64,000 nt of DNA from Lojkania enalia. Taxonomy: Eukaryota; Ascomycota; Dothideomycetes; Pleosporales. The stretch spans positions 1 to 64,000 of the forward strand of contig ML986582.1 of the NCBI GenBank assembly GCA_010094045.1. Direction: 5' to 3'. Below the pieces are notes generated by a model. That model made no database searches. It worked only from the letters and a program-made list of their open reading frames with translations, and was not told the DNA's origin. Below, in pieces: positions 1-11,320 of the stretch (the stretch's first letter is position 1; each line of letters opens with the position of its first letter). Position numbers and translations under genes: made by a program.

Positions 1-730
1 TCCCACCTTCCAACCGTATCACTTTTTGCCTTTTCATATCGTACAATACAGATACCCCGCCCAACCAAATAAACGCTAAACCCCTACCCAAAAAAAAAAA
101 ACACTGATCCCTTTATCCCATTCCCAATACAATCCATTCAATATCATCCCAACTCCCAACCTCCCAGACCCGAGCACGAGTCCGTGGAGGTTATGCCCAA
201 AAACCGAGACAAATGCCGGAAAAATTAAACAAAATGAATATGTAAAAGTACATATTACATTACAAAAAACTCGCCGCTCGTAAATGTAACCGAAATGGTT
301 GATTAATGATGATGACGATGATGATGATTGGGTTAGGTACCGGAATCATATACGGATGTATATGCGCCGGATGATCGAAATTTTTTCGTGTATTTAATTC
401 ATGCCGTGACTTCGTGGAAAACATTTCTTTTGGCCGGTCGATTCAATTTTTCCTCCCTTGGTTCTGATTTGTGTACGCCACAGGGTCCAGCGTCGTACAC
501 ATTATGCGGTGTAAAGGCTTTGCTGTCGTCGCCAATACCGACTTCCGTAGACATAATCGACGGATACGTTTCTTAGCTTAGCGGCGCGCAAACGCCCTTA
601 CTGTGTGAGAACGAAAGTACGATACTGCATCAGTCGCGGTAAAAGATCTAACATTGAGACCGCAAAAAAGGAGGGATCCGGTCTGCCGTACAAAAAGACC
701 AGCCCTAGGTATCGATGCCTACAGCATAGC
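1..730. other. intergenic, window edge
   Basis: No gene supported. The left part is C/A-rich with a short A-run near 90-101; a small GAT/GATGAT low-complexity patch lies at about 307-330. The stretch next to 731 is probably the 3' UTR and terminator region of the transcription factor gene on the minus strand. Confidence 0.5.
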
Positions 731-3718
731 TCACCGCCCAGTCAGCTCTCCTACAACCCGAAATAGCACCTCATCGCTGGCCTTGTAGATAGTATCTTCA
801 CTCCCAAACGCAGTCTCCATGCTATCATTCGTCCTCCAGAACGGCCCGTAACTGCCATTCCTAACGCCCTGCTCCTCTTGCAGTGCAATTTCTGCCAACT
901 GCTTCACACGATTCGAAATCGCTTTCTGCTGCGTTCGCGCCGATGCCCAGAAATTGGCTAGTTCCTCTGTGCACGAGATTGCGGTGGTGAGAGTTTCAAT
1001 CAAATTCGGCAGAGCGGAAACGGTGCCCGCGGAGGAGAGAACATCGGCAGAGAGCAAAAGAGCGTATCCTGGGAATGGTGTTGAGAATAGAAAGTCCGAG
1101 GATGCATTGGGGGGCAGACGGCGCTGACGGTTGACAGCAGCCAAAGAGTGCATTAGTAACAGGAACTGATAAGCATTTCGAAAGGCCTGATCGATGTTGC
1201 GAGTAATCTTCTCTGCGGGCAGGGTACGGATTCTCACGTGGCGATTGAGGCGAATAATGGTGGTGTAGTAAAGAGCATGGAGAGAGATGAATGACCCAGC
1301 ATTACCCTCGATAATGCTGTTATCTAGGTTATGGTGGGAGAAATGGAGATTGGGCGGGAGCATTGCAGTCCACGTTTCCAATCTCTCATACGTTTTAGCG
1401 TAGAAAGTTTCGTAAATTCGTTCGTAACCGATATCTGGTCGATGCACAGCACGGCTAGTAAATGTCAAGACCTCTCCCCAAATCGCTGATATTAGAGTTA
1501 AATAGGCCATATGTCCAAGACCACCTGGAGCCAAAGAAGGAGAAGAGGGTGGGCGGCTCAACAAGTCAAAGTCGAAGAAGGGGGTATCGCAGGCATCAGA
1601 AGCTTCGAAGAAAGTTTCTAAGCAGGGAAGGCGAAGAAAAGTGTCCTCGATATTGATAACACAAAGGGTTCCGCCACAAAATCCATTGTAGCGCTGTGCG
1701 AGTATTAGGTTAGGGGTGGTCGTTGTCGTGAATGCAATTGAACTTACATCCATCAGAAATCCGGACCAGAAGGTGCGTCGGCAACACTCTTCCAGGGTGC
1801 GGCGGTCAAATCCATAGTCCAGCTCGGCCATAGTATCAGGGAGCTCCTTTACTCCTTCCTCGGTGTTTAACTTCAGAGCAGAGATGGCCCGCAATCCAGC
1901 GCCGCAGAAGTCCCACGCCTCCTGTGCTCTTCCACATGAAAAGTTGTAGAGAGCCAGCATTAGCCTGCTCTGGCACAGCTGTAGTGTAAACTTGCCAAAC
2001 TTTTTTTCTGTACCGTACGCAGCGATAGCGGCGAATCTCTTCCCTAATATTCGCTTTTCTGGGTCGTTTGAGAAGACAGACCCCATTGCAAGCACGGAGT
2101 AAAGGAGCATGAGGTGATCCTGACTCTTTTCGTGATTGTTCTCTATCCATGTTAGGAAAGGCTTTCGCGGAAACATCCCATATGTGGCACGTCCTGCGTG
2201 GAGGAAGTAAAGGTCCAAAAGTTGCATTGTCAGCCGGGGATCTGTTTCATATGGATCCTGCTCCCATTGGACAGCCAATTGATCCTGGTGCAAGCCGCGT
2301 CTGGGGTCGTCCGGGTCAGGGTTGTTCAAGGAGCCGCTCCAGTCCGAGTCAACCGAGTGGACCGACATATCTCTGGAGGTGGCAACTGAGTTGGGACGGA
2401 AGTTTCGAGGCTTGAATGGTGAACCAGCATTCCAAGCTTCAACTGTTTTGGTAGAATCGCGGTGCTCCTCGAGAGCTCTTGGTTTATCGGGACCAGCCAC
2501 CGGGCTTACGAGTTCTGTCGACTGGTTCTTAAATAGGACCGATGATGATGACGGTGATGTTTCTTCCGAGGCATTACTCATGCCTGGCTGGTTGAGGCCA
2601 CTACTTCTCGATCAGTATTTGTCAAAAGAGTTACACATGTTGCATTGTCAGCAATTTCAAATCAGAATAGATCAATGCATATAAGATAGCAATACGATAT
2701 AATAGCAGAGAATGGTAGTACGAAGATGCACTCACCCTTTGCACACCCTCTGCGATTTGGCGCATTGGTGGCATTTGGGATACCCAGGCTCACACTTAAT
2801 CTTCTTTTCTCGACATGTCAAGCAGGCCTGAGCGAGTCTTTTCCGCGGTTTCCCTGCCTTTGTAATACCCCACGAGGGATTGACTGGCTCGCCGTCTATA
2901 ATAGCCCGGCAATACGTCCCATCCTCGTACACGTAGCAGAGACCCTCACCAGGAATCTCACGCTGGCCCAAACATCGTGATACATGGATTGGGGCGCGAG
3001 AAGAGCCCTCTGTGCGTCTTCTCACAGGCGCCTTAACGATGTCCATGGGATCATCTTGCATTGACTGACTTGAGAACGTTCCAATCGGATCTGAAGACGC
3101 ACTCATCGCCGAGGTGGTCGGTGGTCGATATATCGCACCGACCGGTTCATTGTGCGATAATCGTCCAAGGCTACCATGTCGAGTAAACTCAGATTGACGG
3201 GAGCCGCCTGTCGTAAAAGGCAAAGGGTGGGCGTCAGTTGCGTTACTCTGGGCATGACGATGTACCGGCAGCGCTCGAGAAGCGATAGCATTGCTTCCGG
3301 CGTGTTCATGGCTGTAACCGTCGAAATCATGCCGCCTTTTCAAGGTTGGGCTGGCGGATTCGTACCGCACTGAGCTACCGCGAGAGAGATGGGCGCCACC
3401 AGATCGCGGGGGCGGGTCGGGCAGCTTGTTGTCCAATAGCTCCGGCTCTAGGAGGGTTCGCAGGCTCGGCAGCTGTTGCGCATTACTCTGGCTCCCATCA
3501 GGATCCCTTGGGCGGTGGTGTTGACTTGATGGCACGATGTCCGGCCGCGACGGTGCAACGACCGACCTCTGGTAGAGACTGTAAGAAGTAAATGGCTGTG
3601 GAGGAGCCGGCCGAGACGGCATGCTGGGCAGGCGATTCATGTCGACGGCGAGCATAGCAGCAGCGGGAGGAGAGGATTGACGGTCGGCGCCTGAGGTGGG
3701 ATGGCTTCCACGATACAT
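731..3718 (-). CDS. Zn2Cys6 fungal-type transcription factor
   Basis: Nuclear DNA-binding regulator. Proposed model: exons 3718-2736, 2600-1748 and 1693-731, giving about 932 aa. The zinc cluster is at the end of exon 1 (about residues 295-327): Cys-x2-Cys-x6-Cys-x6-Cys-x2-Cys-x6-Cys, starting ACLTCREKKIKC. It is preceded by a long disordered Ser/Pro/Arg-rich N-terminus, so the cluster sits centrally rather than at the start as in most of the family. Exon 2 and 3 hold the fungal_trans-like middle homology region (RTLEECCRRTFWSGFLMDR). The 54-nt intron 1747-1694 is in frame and easily missed; removing it restores the family-like MDR-to-INIEDTFLRLPC run. I start at the ATG at 3718 because a TAA lies upstream in frame. 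A link to the RosA/Pro1-like developmental regulators is possible but I cannot confirm it. No metabolic cluster adjoins it, so the target is unknown. Confidence 0.88.
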
Positions 3719-6317
3719 TGGTCGGCAGACCACATGGAGGGTTTAGGGAATAACACAGATATAAACTAGGGCACTTTAGGTGTTCAGGCACGGCCCTCGA
3801 TGCAGGCACGGCATCAGCTCGTCGTCAAACAATCGGGCACATGGAGAAGGCGCAGAAGGGACGGGAAGGTGGCCAGTGGACTGCAGAAGCACGATTGCGT
3901 GCGTCTGTATTGTAATGGAATAGATACCTGCCGTGAGGTCTTGCAGGTGTGCAAGGTTGTTGGAGAAAGTGCCAACGGAACTCACAGTCCGTGCAGGGCT
4001 GACGTCTGACAGCCTGTCCACACCTCCGGCTGCTCCTGGACCACAGCCGAAGTAGTAGGGCAGGGAGGCGGTAGGGGTTGCGAGGAAGAGGGAGAGGCAC
4101 TTACAGGCACGAGACGCGAGTTCAGCGAGGGTACCAGAGGGAGCGCTGAAGACCGCAACGGCAACGAGCGAATCGCACGGCCACCACCACGGCGAGCGAG
4201 GAATAGCAGCAATCAAATATGTATGAGAATGCCGGGTGACAGAGATCAGTGATCACAGAGAGGGAGGGCGCCAGCGGGAATCCGTGCTGCGGCAGGGCAG
4301 GCAAGAAGGCAGCTGGCTAGGGCTTCCAGAGAGTGCGCCCGCCGCAGGATGCATGGCCATCCCAGCTATCCCAGCACGAAGATGCGAATTAGCATAGGCA
4401 CTGCCAGGAACATAGTCATGGAGCTTTTGCTGTTTGAGAGACGGGCAAGATGTGGCAGGTGGCGGCAGCAGCGGTCCTTAGTGCATAGTAGCTACTCTGG
4501 GTGCAAGGCGATATTGATCATACTAAGGGTCCGGGCCATGACTTGAGGCATAGCATATCTAGGAGGCCTAGGGCGGCAGAGCAGCGGGTGAGAGTCGACG
4601 ATGCTTCACCCTCCTGCTGCTCACGGTGCGTAGCGTGTTTGGGCCGTCTGCGAGACGTGCAGGCGGTGCAGCAACAGGCAGAAATACGGACTTGGAGGGC
4701 GCGTGGGTGGTTGGGATGTCGTTCCTCAGGCCTGCACGACGAGGGCCTCAGATCTCGCTGGCGGCCAACAGCGGCCCCTCGCTGGGCGTCCTCCAACCGT
4801 AAGCAGTCCCAGACTCCCGCTGCTGACTGGTGCCGATCATGCAGAGTGGGCGCGACGGCGGCTTGCAGCGAACAGGCCCATGCACATATTGCGGCAAAAT
4901 CCCGTGAGTATTGCTTCAGCATTTCTCCAGACCGGGCGTCGGGTACTTCCAGCATCGGCGGCCCCAGCGTCCAATAAGCTTCAGATAGATTGAGTTTCAA
5001 AGTGCCCCGATGCATCCATCAGACTGCTCGGCGGCCTATCCACCGCAGCCACCGCTCCCATCGGCCCTCTTCTCCTCTTCCCCACCCCCTGTGCAGCACG
5101 GGCATCCAGTCGTGACCACTGACCATTGACCATTAACCATTGACAACAACCGACCACCGCTGTTCTCGCCTAGGTCCGTGCCGACGACGAGCTGGGAGTG
5201 GAGTCCTCAGCGATTATTTTGACAGCAGGAATAGCCACCACTGCCTCTTTGTCGAGCCACGTCCGAATGCCGGGATGAGATGCCGCCGTCGTCGACGAGC
5301 TCTCCGTTCCCTGGATGGTGTGTCCGGTAGTTGGATCTGGACAGTCCTCGCGGGCGTTAAAGCAGCGTCAAATCGGACGGGACGAGGCCTCGCAGCAGCC
5401 GTTAGGCGGAGCGACAACCCTCTTTTCAGGGCTTATCCTTATCCCTTCCCCTGTCCATCCAACGCCCGCCTCTGGTCTTTCGTGCATGTAGCCACCTTGG
5501 CATGCGCCAAAAGCGACCCATGCCCCTCTGTCGGTTTCCCAGACATGCAGCTCCCACTTTATGCGGATGCCTGGTCATAACAGGCCTGCTATGGGGTCTA
5601 CGTCTGTCAATCTACGCCGTGAGTCTCGGGTCTTTCGAGACCTGCATTCGACGTAGCGTACCGTTCCCGAGCTAGAGGCCAAATGAACGTGCCTACGCGA
5701 GTCTGCTAGACACCCAATTATGTTGGCCAGGCCTTCATCTCGACGTCAGGACCTATTCGACGCACCCCCGGAGTCGTTCTTCTAGACAACCCCCATTCGG
5801 AACAGATACTCATGGGCAAAAATGAAGACTGCAGCATCGTCCCCATATACTGGTGATTTGCCTTTTGAACACTCATGTCCGACCGAGCAACTCCGGAAGA
5901 GGAAGTATATTGTCGGCATTGCACGACAGGCCGTTGATGCGTGAAAGAAGGCCAGATTGCCGCCCTTTGATGAACGGGGCTGGCTTTATTGGGTTTCGAG
6001 GCGTCACGTGAGAAGTCAAAGTTCCAAGGTTCGTTCTGAGCATGGATGCTGCTATGGGCGAATCACGTGACTGCGGCTAAGATACCTAGCTTCCTGATTA
6101 AGTCCCGGTCAAATAACGGTCCGAGGCTTGGCACAGTGATTCCATGTTCGCGCTTTTCCCTCACCTTCACCCAAGGCTCCACCTTGACAACAACAACCAC
6201 GCCCACTCCGCAGCTGCAACTACCCCTTGCAGCTGCAACTGCACCTGCACCTGCGCCTGGCTGTTTTCTTGACTGTGGTTGGTGCTAACCTTGATATCAG
6301 TACAGATCGCAGCTGCC
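3719..6317. other. long divergent intergenic region between TF and WW gene
   Basis: About 2.6 kb without a supported gene, between the divergently transcribed transcription factor and WW-domain genes, so it holds both promoters and any long 5' UTRs. CT-rich and GC-rich patches occur. At 6290-6300 a GCTAAC followed by a CAG-type acceptor suggests a 5' UTR intron of the WW gene. Several ORFs of 80-165 codons occur on both strands but overlap each other and lack family features. Confidence 0.5.
5112..5144 (+). repeat. short 7-bp tandem repeat (TGACCAT-like)
   Basis: About four degenerate units of TGACCAT/TTAACCAT in the shared promoter region upstream of the transcription factor gene. TGAC cores in series could bind a factor, but nothing else supports this. 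Confidence 0.5.
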
Positions 6318-7281
6318 ATGACCTCCACTTCCTACAATATGGCGCCCGCCAAGCGCGGCGAGCTGGCTCCAGGCGCAATTGACAGAAATAAGCCTAGCTC
6401 CCCTTACAGCCCGTCTTCACAGCAGGGACGTAGCAGTGGAATCGTAAGTAGTCAGCAGGTTAGCCTCGAGCGCAGCCAGGAGATCGTCTTTTATCTTTAT
6501 CCAGCAGCCAGACTTACATGAGGCAAACAGAGCCAAGAGCCCTCCCCCAACGGAGGTAGCGGAGCAAGCGACCAAGACAAGGGCAGTGCGCCACCTCTTC
6601 CTGATGAAGACGTTCCTCTGCCGGATGAGGCAACCCCAGAGGATGACGGCTGGAGCTATACTTGGGATGAACATTATCAGACCTACTCCTTCTACAACCG
6701 CTTTACGGGTGTCACTCAGTGGAACAATCCCCGTGTTCCTGAGACCACCACAACGCCGTATGAGAGGTTTGATAACAATTAACTTACATAGTTCTTTCGC
6801 AGTCTACTGACACCCTTGATTTAGTCATATCTCCAGCGGCGCTCCCGGTACCTCTTCCCCCCCCCGGAGTTTGTATGGTGGATACAACCCAGCAATCCAC
6901 GGGAGCTATGATCCAAATGCGGACTATGCCATAGAGGCAAGGAGGCGCGAGGAGGAAGAGGAAGAAGCTGCGGCTGCGGCTGCGGCTACTACTAGTCTCC
7001 CCGGCTCCAATGGGCAGTATACCGGCGCCGCACAGTTCAACCGCTTTACAGGTGGCTTTCAACATCAATCAATCAATCCTGAGGCCCACAATGATGAGAA
7101 TAAGAGCCGCCGCCAAATGAATGCGTTCTTTGATGTTGATGCCGCCGCCAACAGCCATGATGGCCGTAGTCTGAAGGCGGAGAGGCGAGCCAAGACCATC
7201 ACCAAGAAGGAGTTGAAAGCGTATAAGGAAAAAAAGCGTGCAAAGAGGGAGTTCAAGCGGCGCCAGTGGCTGAAGGACTGA
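6318..7281 (+). CDS. WW-domain protein
   Basis: Uncharacterised fungal protein with one WW domain, a proline-motif binding module. Model: exon 1 6318-6443, exon 2 6531 to 6757 or 6766, exon 3 6825-7281. The donor of intron 2 is uncertain (GTATGA at 6758 or GTTTGA at 6767; both keep the frame). Exon 2 carries the WW domain: W-S-Y-T-W, then YSFYNRFTGVTQW and NP, with the two tryptophans and final Pro in place. Exon 3 has a Glu/Ala run, a second NRFTG element, and a basic C-terminus rich in Lys/Arg with the block KSRRQMNAFFDVDA, which I believe is conserved in ascomycete homologues. The protein is about 225-230 aa. The basic tail suggests a nuclear, RNA-associated role, but that is inference. 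Convergent with the YAR1-like gene. Confidence 0.82.
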
Positions 7282-7690
7282 GTTCTCGGGTGGTAAGCAT
7301 TATAAAAGTAATTTATTTGTAAGATTGACGTCCCACTAATGCGAGCTCCTTAGGAAGATCGCCAAAGGTAGGATCCTGTATTGGTTTCACAGCAGCATGG
7401 GGTTTAGACGTGCTAGTAGGCTATGCATGGTACATTGTCCGACGGTCTGTCAGCCAGCTTGGCCGGAGATTTTCAACTAGGCCCAATTCGCAAGTGAGCA
7501 GACCTCTCTCACGCCGCGCTCGGGTTAGAATGTTCGGTGCATGACCTCTGCCACGTGGGCACGGGTGCCGTCATCCGGGATGCTCAATCTTTCATGGTTT
7601 GCTCGTTAATGAGCCGGACAGAATTAGGTTCCTCGCGGAACGATGCGTCTGTCAGCAAATATATCTTAATTTCGGTCATCCTCTTCTTGC
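7282..7690. other. convergent 3' intergenic region
   Basis: Between the stop codons of the convergent WW-domain and YAR1-like genes; expected to hold both 3' UTRs. No further gene seen. Confidence 0.5.
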
Positions 7691-8406
7691 TCAGCCACCC
7701 GGCGAAGTACCATCGGTCTTAATGCTTTCCATTTGCCTTCTCACATCTTCGACGTGAGCCCCATTTTCCTCACTAGCGGCAATGGAACCATTGTCGGTTG
7801 CCCTATTTTCCACTTCCATGCCACACTCATCAATAACGTTTCCGGAGGCCTGTGCCGTTTGGCCAATGCCGCTTTCTAAATCTTCTACTGCCTCTAGCAA
7901 CCACCCGACTACGTCTTTCTTTTCGTTGAGCTCAGCCTCGAACACTGCATCGTGGCCTGCTTTATTGATGATAGTGACATCCGCCCCAAGCTGAATCAAG
8001 AGTTTCACGCTCTCTAGGTGCCCGTTGAGTGCGGCCCAGTGGAGGGGTGTGTTGCCTGCGTCGTTTACTGCGTTGATGAGACCAATGGTTGACGTGTTGA
8101 CCTTGTCCAGGTTGAAGGACAGCAAGAGCTTGATGACGTCTGTTGACTGCGGTCAGCGATGCGGGCAGCCAGAGCGGCCTGACGTATAACAGTACCATTA
8201 TGTCCGTTCGCGGCTGCATAATGCAAGGCACTATTCTTCGAGTAGGAATCAATTGCCGCGGCCACAACGTCGGCTTCGGGGTGTTTTGTCTGTGCGGCGA
8301 GGCCCGACAGATACGTTTCGAGCTCGGACACCTCGTTTGCGCGGGCCAGATAAAGGATCTCGTCGACGGCTTCGTCGCCCAAGGCAAGGCCAGCGGACAC
8401 AGACAT
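7691..8406 (-). CDS. YAR1: YAR1-like ankyrin-repeat protein
   Basis: Resembles yeast Yar1, a small ankyrin chaperone that protects ribosomal protein Rps3 on its way to the 40S subunit. Model: exon 1 8406-8196, intron 8195-8140 (56 nt, GCTGAC branch, CAG acceptor), exon 2 8139-7691; about 219 aa. After splicing the ankyrin motifs read ALHYAAANGHNDVIKLL and, about 35 residues later, GNTPLHWAALNGHLESVKLL, then KAGHDAVFEAE, the same order and spacing as in Yar1. An acidic, low-complexity tail follows, also as in Yar1. The splice site is supported because it completes the ankyrin consensus (NGHNDVIKLL). It is convergent with the WW-domain gene and shows no damage. Confidence 0.85.
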
Positions 8407-10939
8407 GGCAGGCTGATGGCAGATGTGGGCTCCTCGCAGAGTTGGGAATACAATGAATTTTTTGGCGGGGAAGACATTGCGTCAAGCCGTACTAGGATGG
8501 CCGCTAGCACGGAAAGAGACCCATGGCGGGTGCAGCACTGCGGCCTCCCGCATCCTCGTCACATCAACAATTCACTTCATCACCCGCTTTCTCCCAGGCG
8601 TCCATCCTCGCCGGTCACGTCTGGCGACAGGCCTTGATGTCGTACGCGTTCGACAATGCCTCGTACCTCACTCGTTGCTCCGCTAGCAACTCTAGCATTT
8701 GTGCTGGACCAGCACTGCTAGTAACGCATTTTATCCCGTAGGCCTGGCAAATTCTGCCGGCCTCCTTGGATTCTGCCCACGGCTACTTGCCTCATGTTTT
8801 CTCAGGACTGCTCCAATGGACAACATCAGGCATTCGCTCTGAGTTCCCATCGCTCATCAGCAATGTCAAGCCACCGATCATCTTGTCACAGTCACTTCCT
8901 ACTTTCGTTCCGTTCAAGCGTAATCTACACATTTATTGTACGGTAAGTTCCTGAAACCCGCTCAGCTATATACAGTACTGTTCTCCGTTTCTTATCATTA
9001 TTGCGTGAACCAATTTGCCAGGCCCCCTTGCACCCTGGCCAGCACAGTCCCTAACTCTCGGATAGAGCGCAATCTATCTCGGCGCTTCCATATATGCCTG
9101 CCTCGTATGCTGATGAGATCCTGCCTTTGACGTTCAATACCTGGTTATTTGGTGTATTGCTACTTAATTCAAGGGACCGGGCGTGGCCATCTCACGCCAC
9201 GCACCGGTACGTCGATTTTCGTTAACTTTTCGATACCCCGCCTGGGCAAACCGACGCCAATAATCGGTAGCCCCTGGAGGAAATGCTCACACATAGGCTC
9301 CCATCCCATATCAGGCTCCCAAAACCTTGCTGTAGTTTGACATTGGCATGCCTGTCTTGACCACGGCTGACAAGGGCAGCTATCCGTCTCGCCGCAAACT
9401 CGCCGACCCCCGTTGCTGACCCCCATATAAGACATTAACTCCCGGCCCGGGGACCTGGTTTTCTCATGACGATCCGCGATCTCTGTATTCGTGGGTGAAC
9501 AGATACTTCATGATGGGGTTCGAGAACTCACTATTTTACCGCCGTTTCCACGCTTGGCAAACACTATGCTCGCAAACAATGGAACCGGAGACGTTTAATA
9601 TCAATATTCAATCATTATTTCGACATTGCATGGGCTTAGAGCCCGTTGGGCAACGTTCGTGTACCTTGAAAAGGAGATCTGGACGGGGCCAATGTCGACC
9701 GTGGATACATGCACCATATAGGTATAGAGTACGACCAATGCCGGTTCAAAGCCGAACCTTACTTCGATATAGCTTTCATCTCGAAGCGCGCTTATCCGAA
9801 GGTACCTGACTCAACTCGGCTCGACCCAGTATGGCATTGTTTGAGCACCATATTTAGGCGCACTGTCATGAACGCCTGACGTCCACCCGTCCGCTGCACG
9901 AAGCCCCTGCTTCTTTCCGACCATTTTACCTAGTCAATATACCATCATGCGAGCCCGTCGGACGGTCCGAGCAAGGTCGCTTAACATCACGATCGGCCCG
10001 ACCATGTCAGCGTATCGACAGACGGATAGATCGTCGTTTAATATACGAATTCACCGAGCACAGCATTCAGATCACGCAAGTCCAGGCTACGGCGATCCTC
10101 GGTTCTAACATTCACAGGCTCAGCTAGATGCAGTCTTAATTGAGCGGACCTTCCGCTGCAGCAACGGATTCAGGCGACCCATCTCGCGCCCGCATTATTT
10201 ACATAGTCACTTACTCATACAGCTAGACGAGCGACCGCGTAATTCCACGTCGGCTTCATCTATTTGGTCTGCATATGCTGCAGATTGAGTGCATATGGTC
10301 AGGTCTTCCATACCGTCCGACTACTCTCTAACTTCCCCTTCCCCCGCCATCAAGAATCTCCGCGCAATGATCAATTAAAGGCGCCTCCCCTCTCTAGTCA
10401 TGTCCCCTGGCTACAGGCAGCATGTCATGCGACGTCCTGGACCCTGTATGAACGGTCTTGATTGTGCGCGGCATGGAAAATTACGTGCAGAAGTCTGGGC
10501 GCGACCGTGAGGGAAAGTCATAGGCGCGTCGGAGGTAATTAAGAGTGAACTGTTTTCTGGGCTCATCCACGCTATTCGGATTCTAGCGCGTGGGTTTTGA
10601 TGGGCTTGCCGTGGAGCTCTTGGATCTAGAACATCGGGTTTTTGGAGTTGTTTGGTAAGTCAATGGGTTATACAATGTGAATAAGAAGGATCTCAAGAAT
10701 TAGTGTACATGGATGGGTTACAGGGGAATGCGCGAGATTTATATCTAACATCGCAGTTTTCAATGGGAGTATAGATGACTTAGCATCTTTAAGTCGTTTT
10801 GACCTATACGAAGAAGTGCACACTGTAACTTAGGTAGGACATACAGTACAGAAATCTGGGTTTCCTTGAAGACTTTTGTAAGCTGGGGAGAGGTTGGGAG
10901 GAGTGGTTCTGTGGTTTGACACTGAATACGAAGTGGGTA

Positions 10940-10940
<1 letters not shown>

Positions 10941-10985
<45 letters not shown>
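10941..10985 (+). repeat. (TG)n microsatellite
   Basis: About 22 uninterrupted TG units, followed by an imperfect TATATGTGTGTA tail. It lies in gene-free DNA. Confidence 0.97.
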
Positions 10986-10997
<12 letters not shown>

Positions 10998-11287
10998 GGA
11001 TAGCGTGTTGTAGTAGACTTCTACACCATGATAGTAAATATGATTTTTGGAGATGAAGAGATGGGCTAGAGTGATGGATTGATTGCCAGCGAACGCGTCT
11101 ATTGCTAAGACGCTGCATGTGAGGCGTGGAAGAGCGTCGTTGTGAATATAAGACAACATTTGAGCTTTTTGGAAAAAAGGTTTGATCGGCTATTTCATTA
11201 CCTGCGGAGCTGTGGATGGTTATTCAGAAGGGAGAGACGTGTATTGTTGGGGTAAGATTTATCGTATCGGCCTCACAAGCTTCGTCC

Positions 11288-11291
<4 letters not shown>

Positions 11292-11320
<29 letters not shown>
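11292..11320 (+). repeat. poly-T tract
   Basis: 29 consecutive T. It could be the poly-A tail remnant of a retroposed sequence on the minus strand, but no body of such an element is recognisable beside it. Confidence 0.95.

Noticed and set aside
731..8406. Possible secondary-metabolite cluster led by the Zn2Cys6 regulator
   Set aside because: The neighbours are a WW-domain protein and a ribosome-assembly chaperone; no synthase, transporter or tailoring enzyme is nearby.
8143..8637. 164-codon plus-strand ORF
   Set aside because: It is antisense to YAR1 exon 1, whose ankyrin motifs are clear.
10941..10985. Regular repeat that could suggest a CRISPR array
   Set aside because: It is a simple dinucleotide microsatellite without spacers, in a eukaryotic genome.
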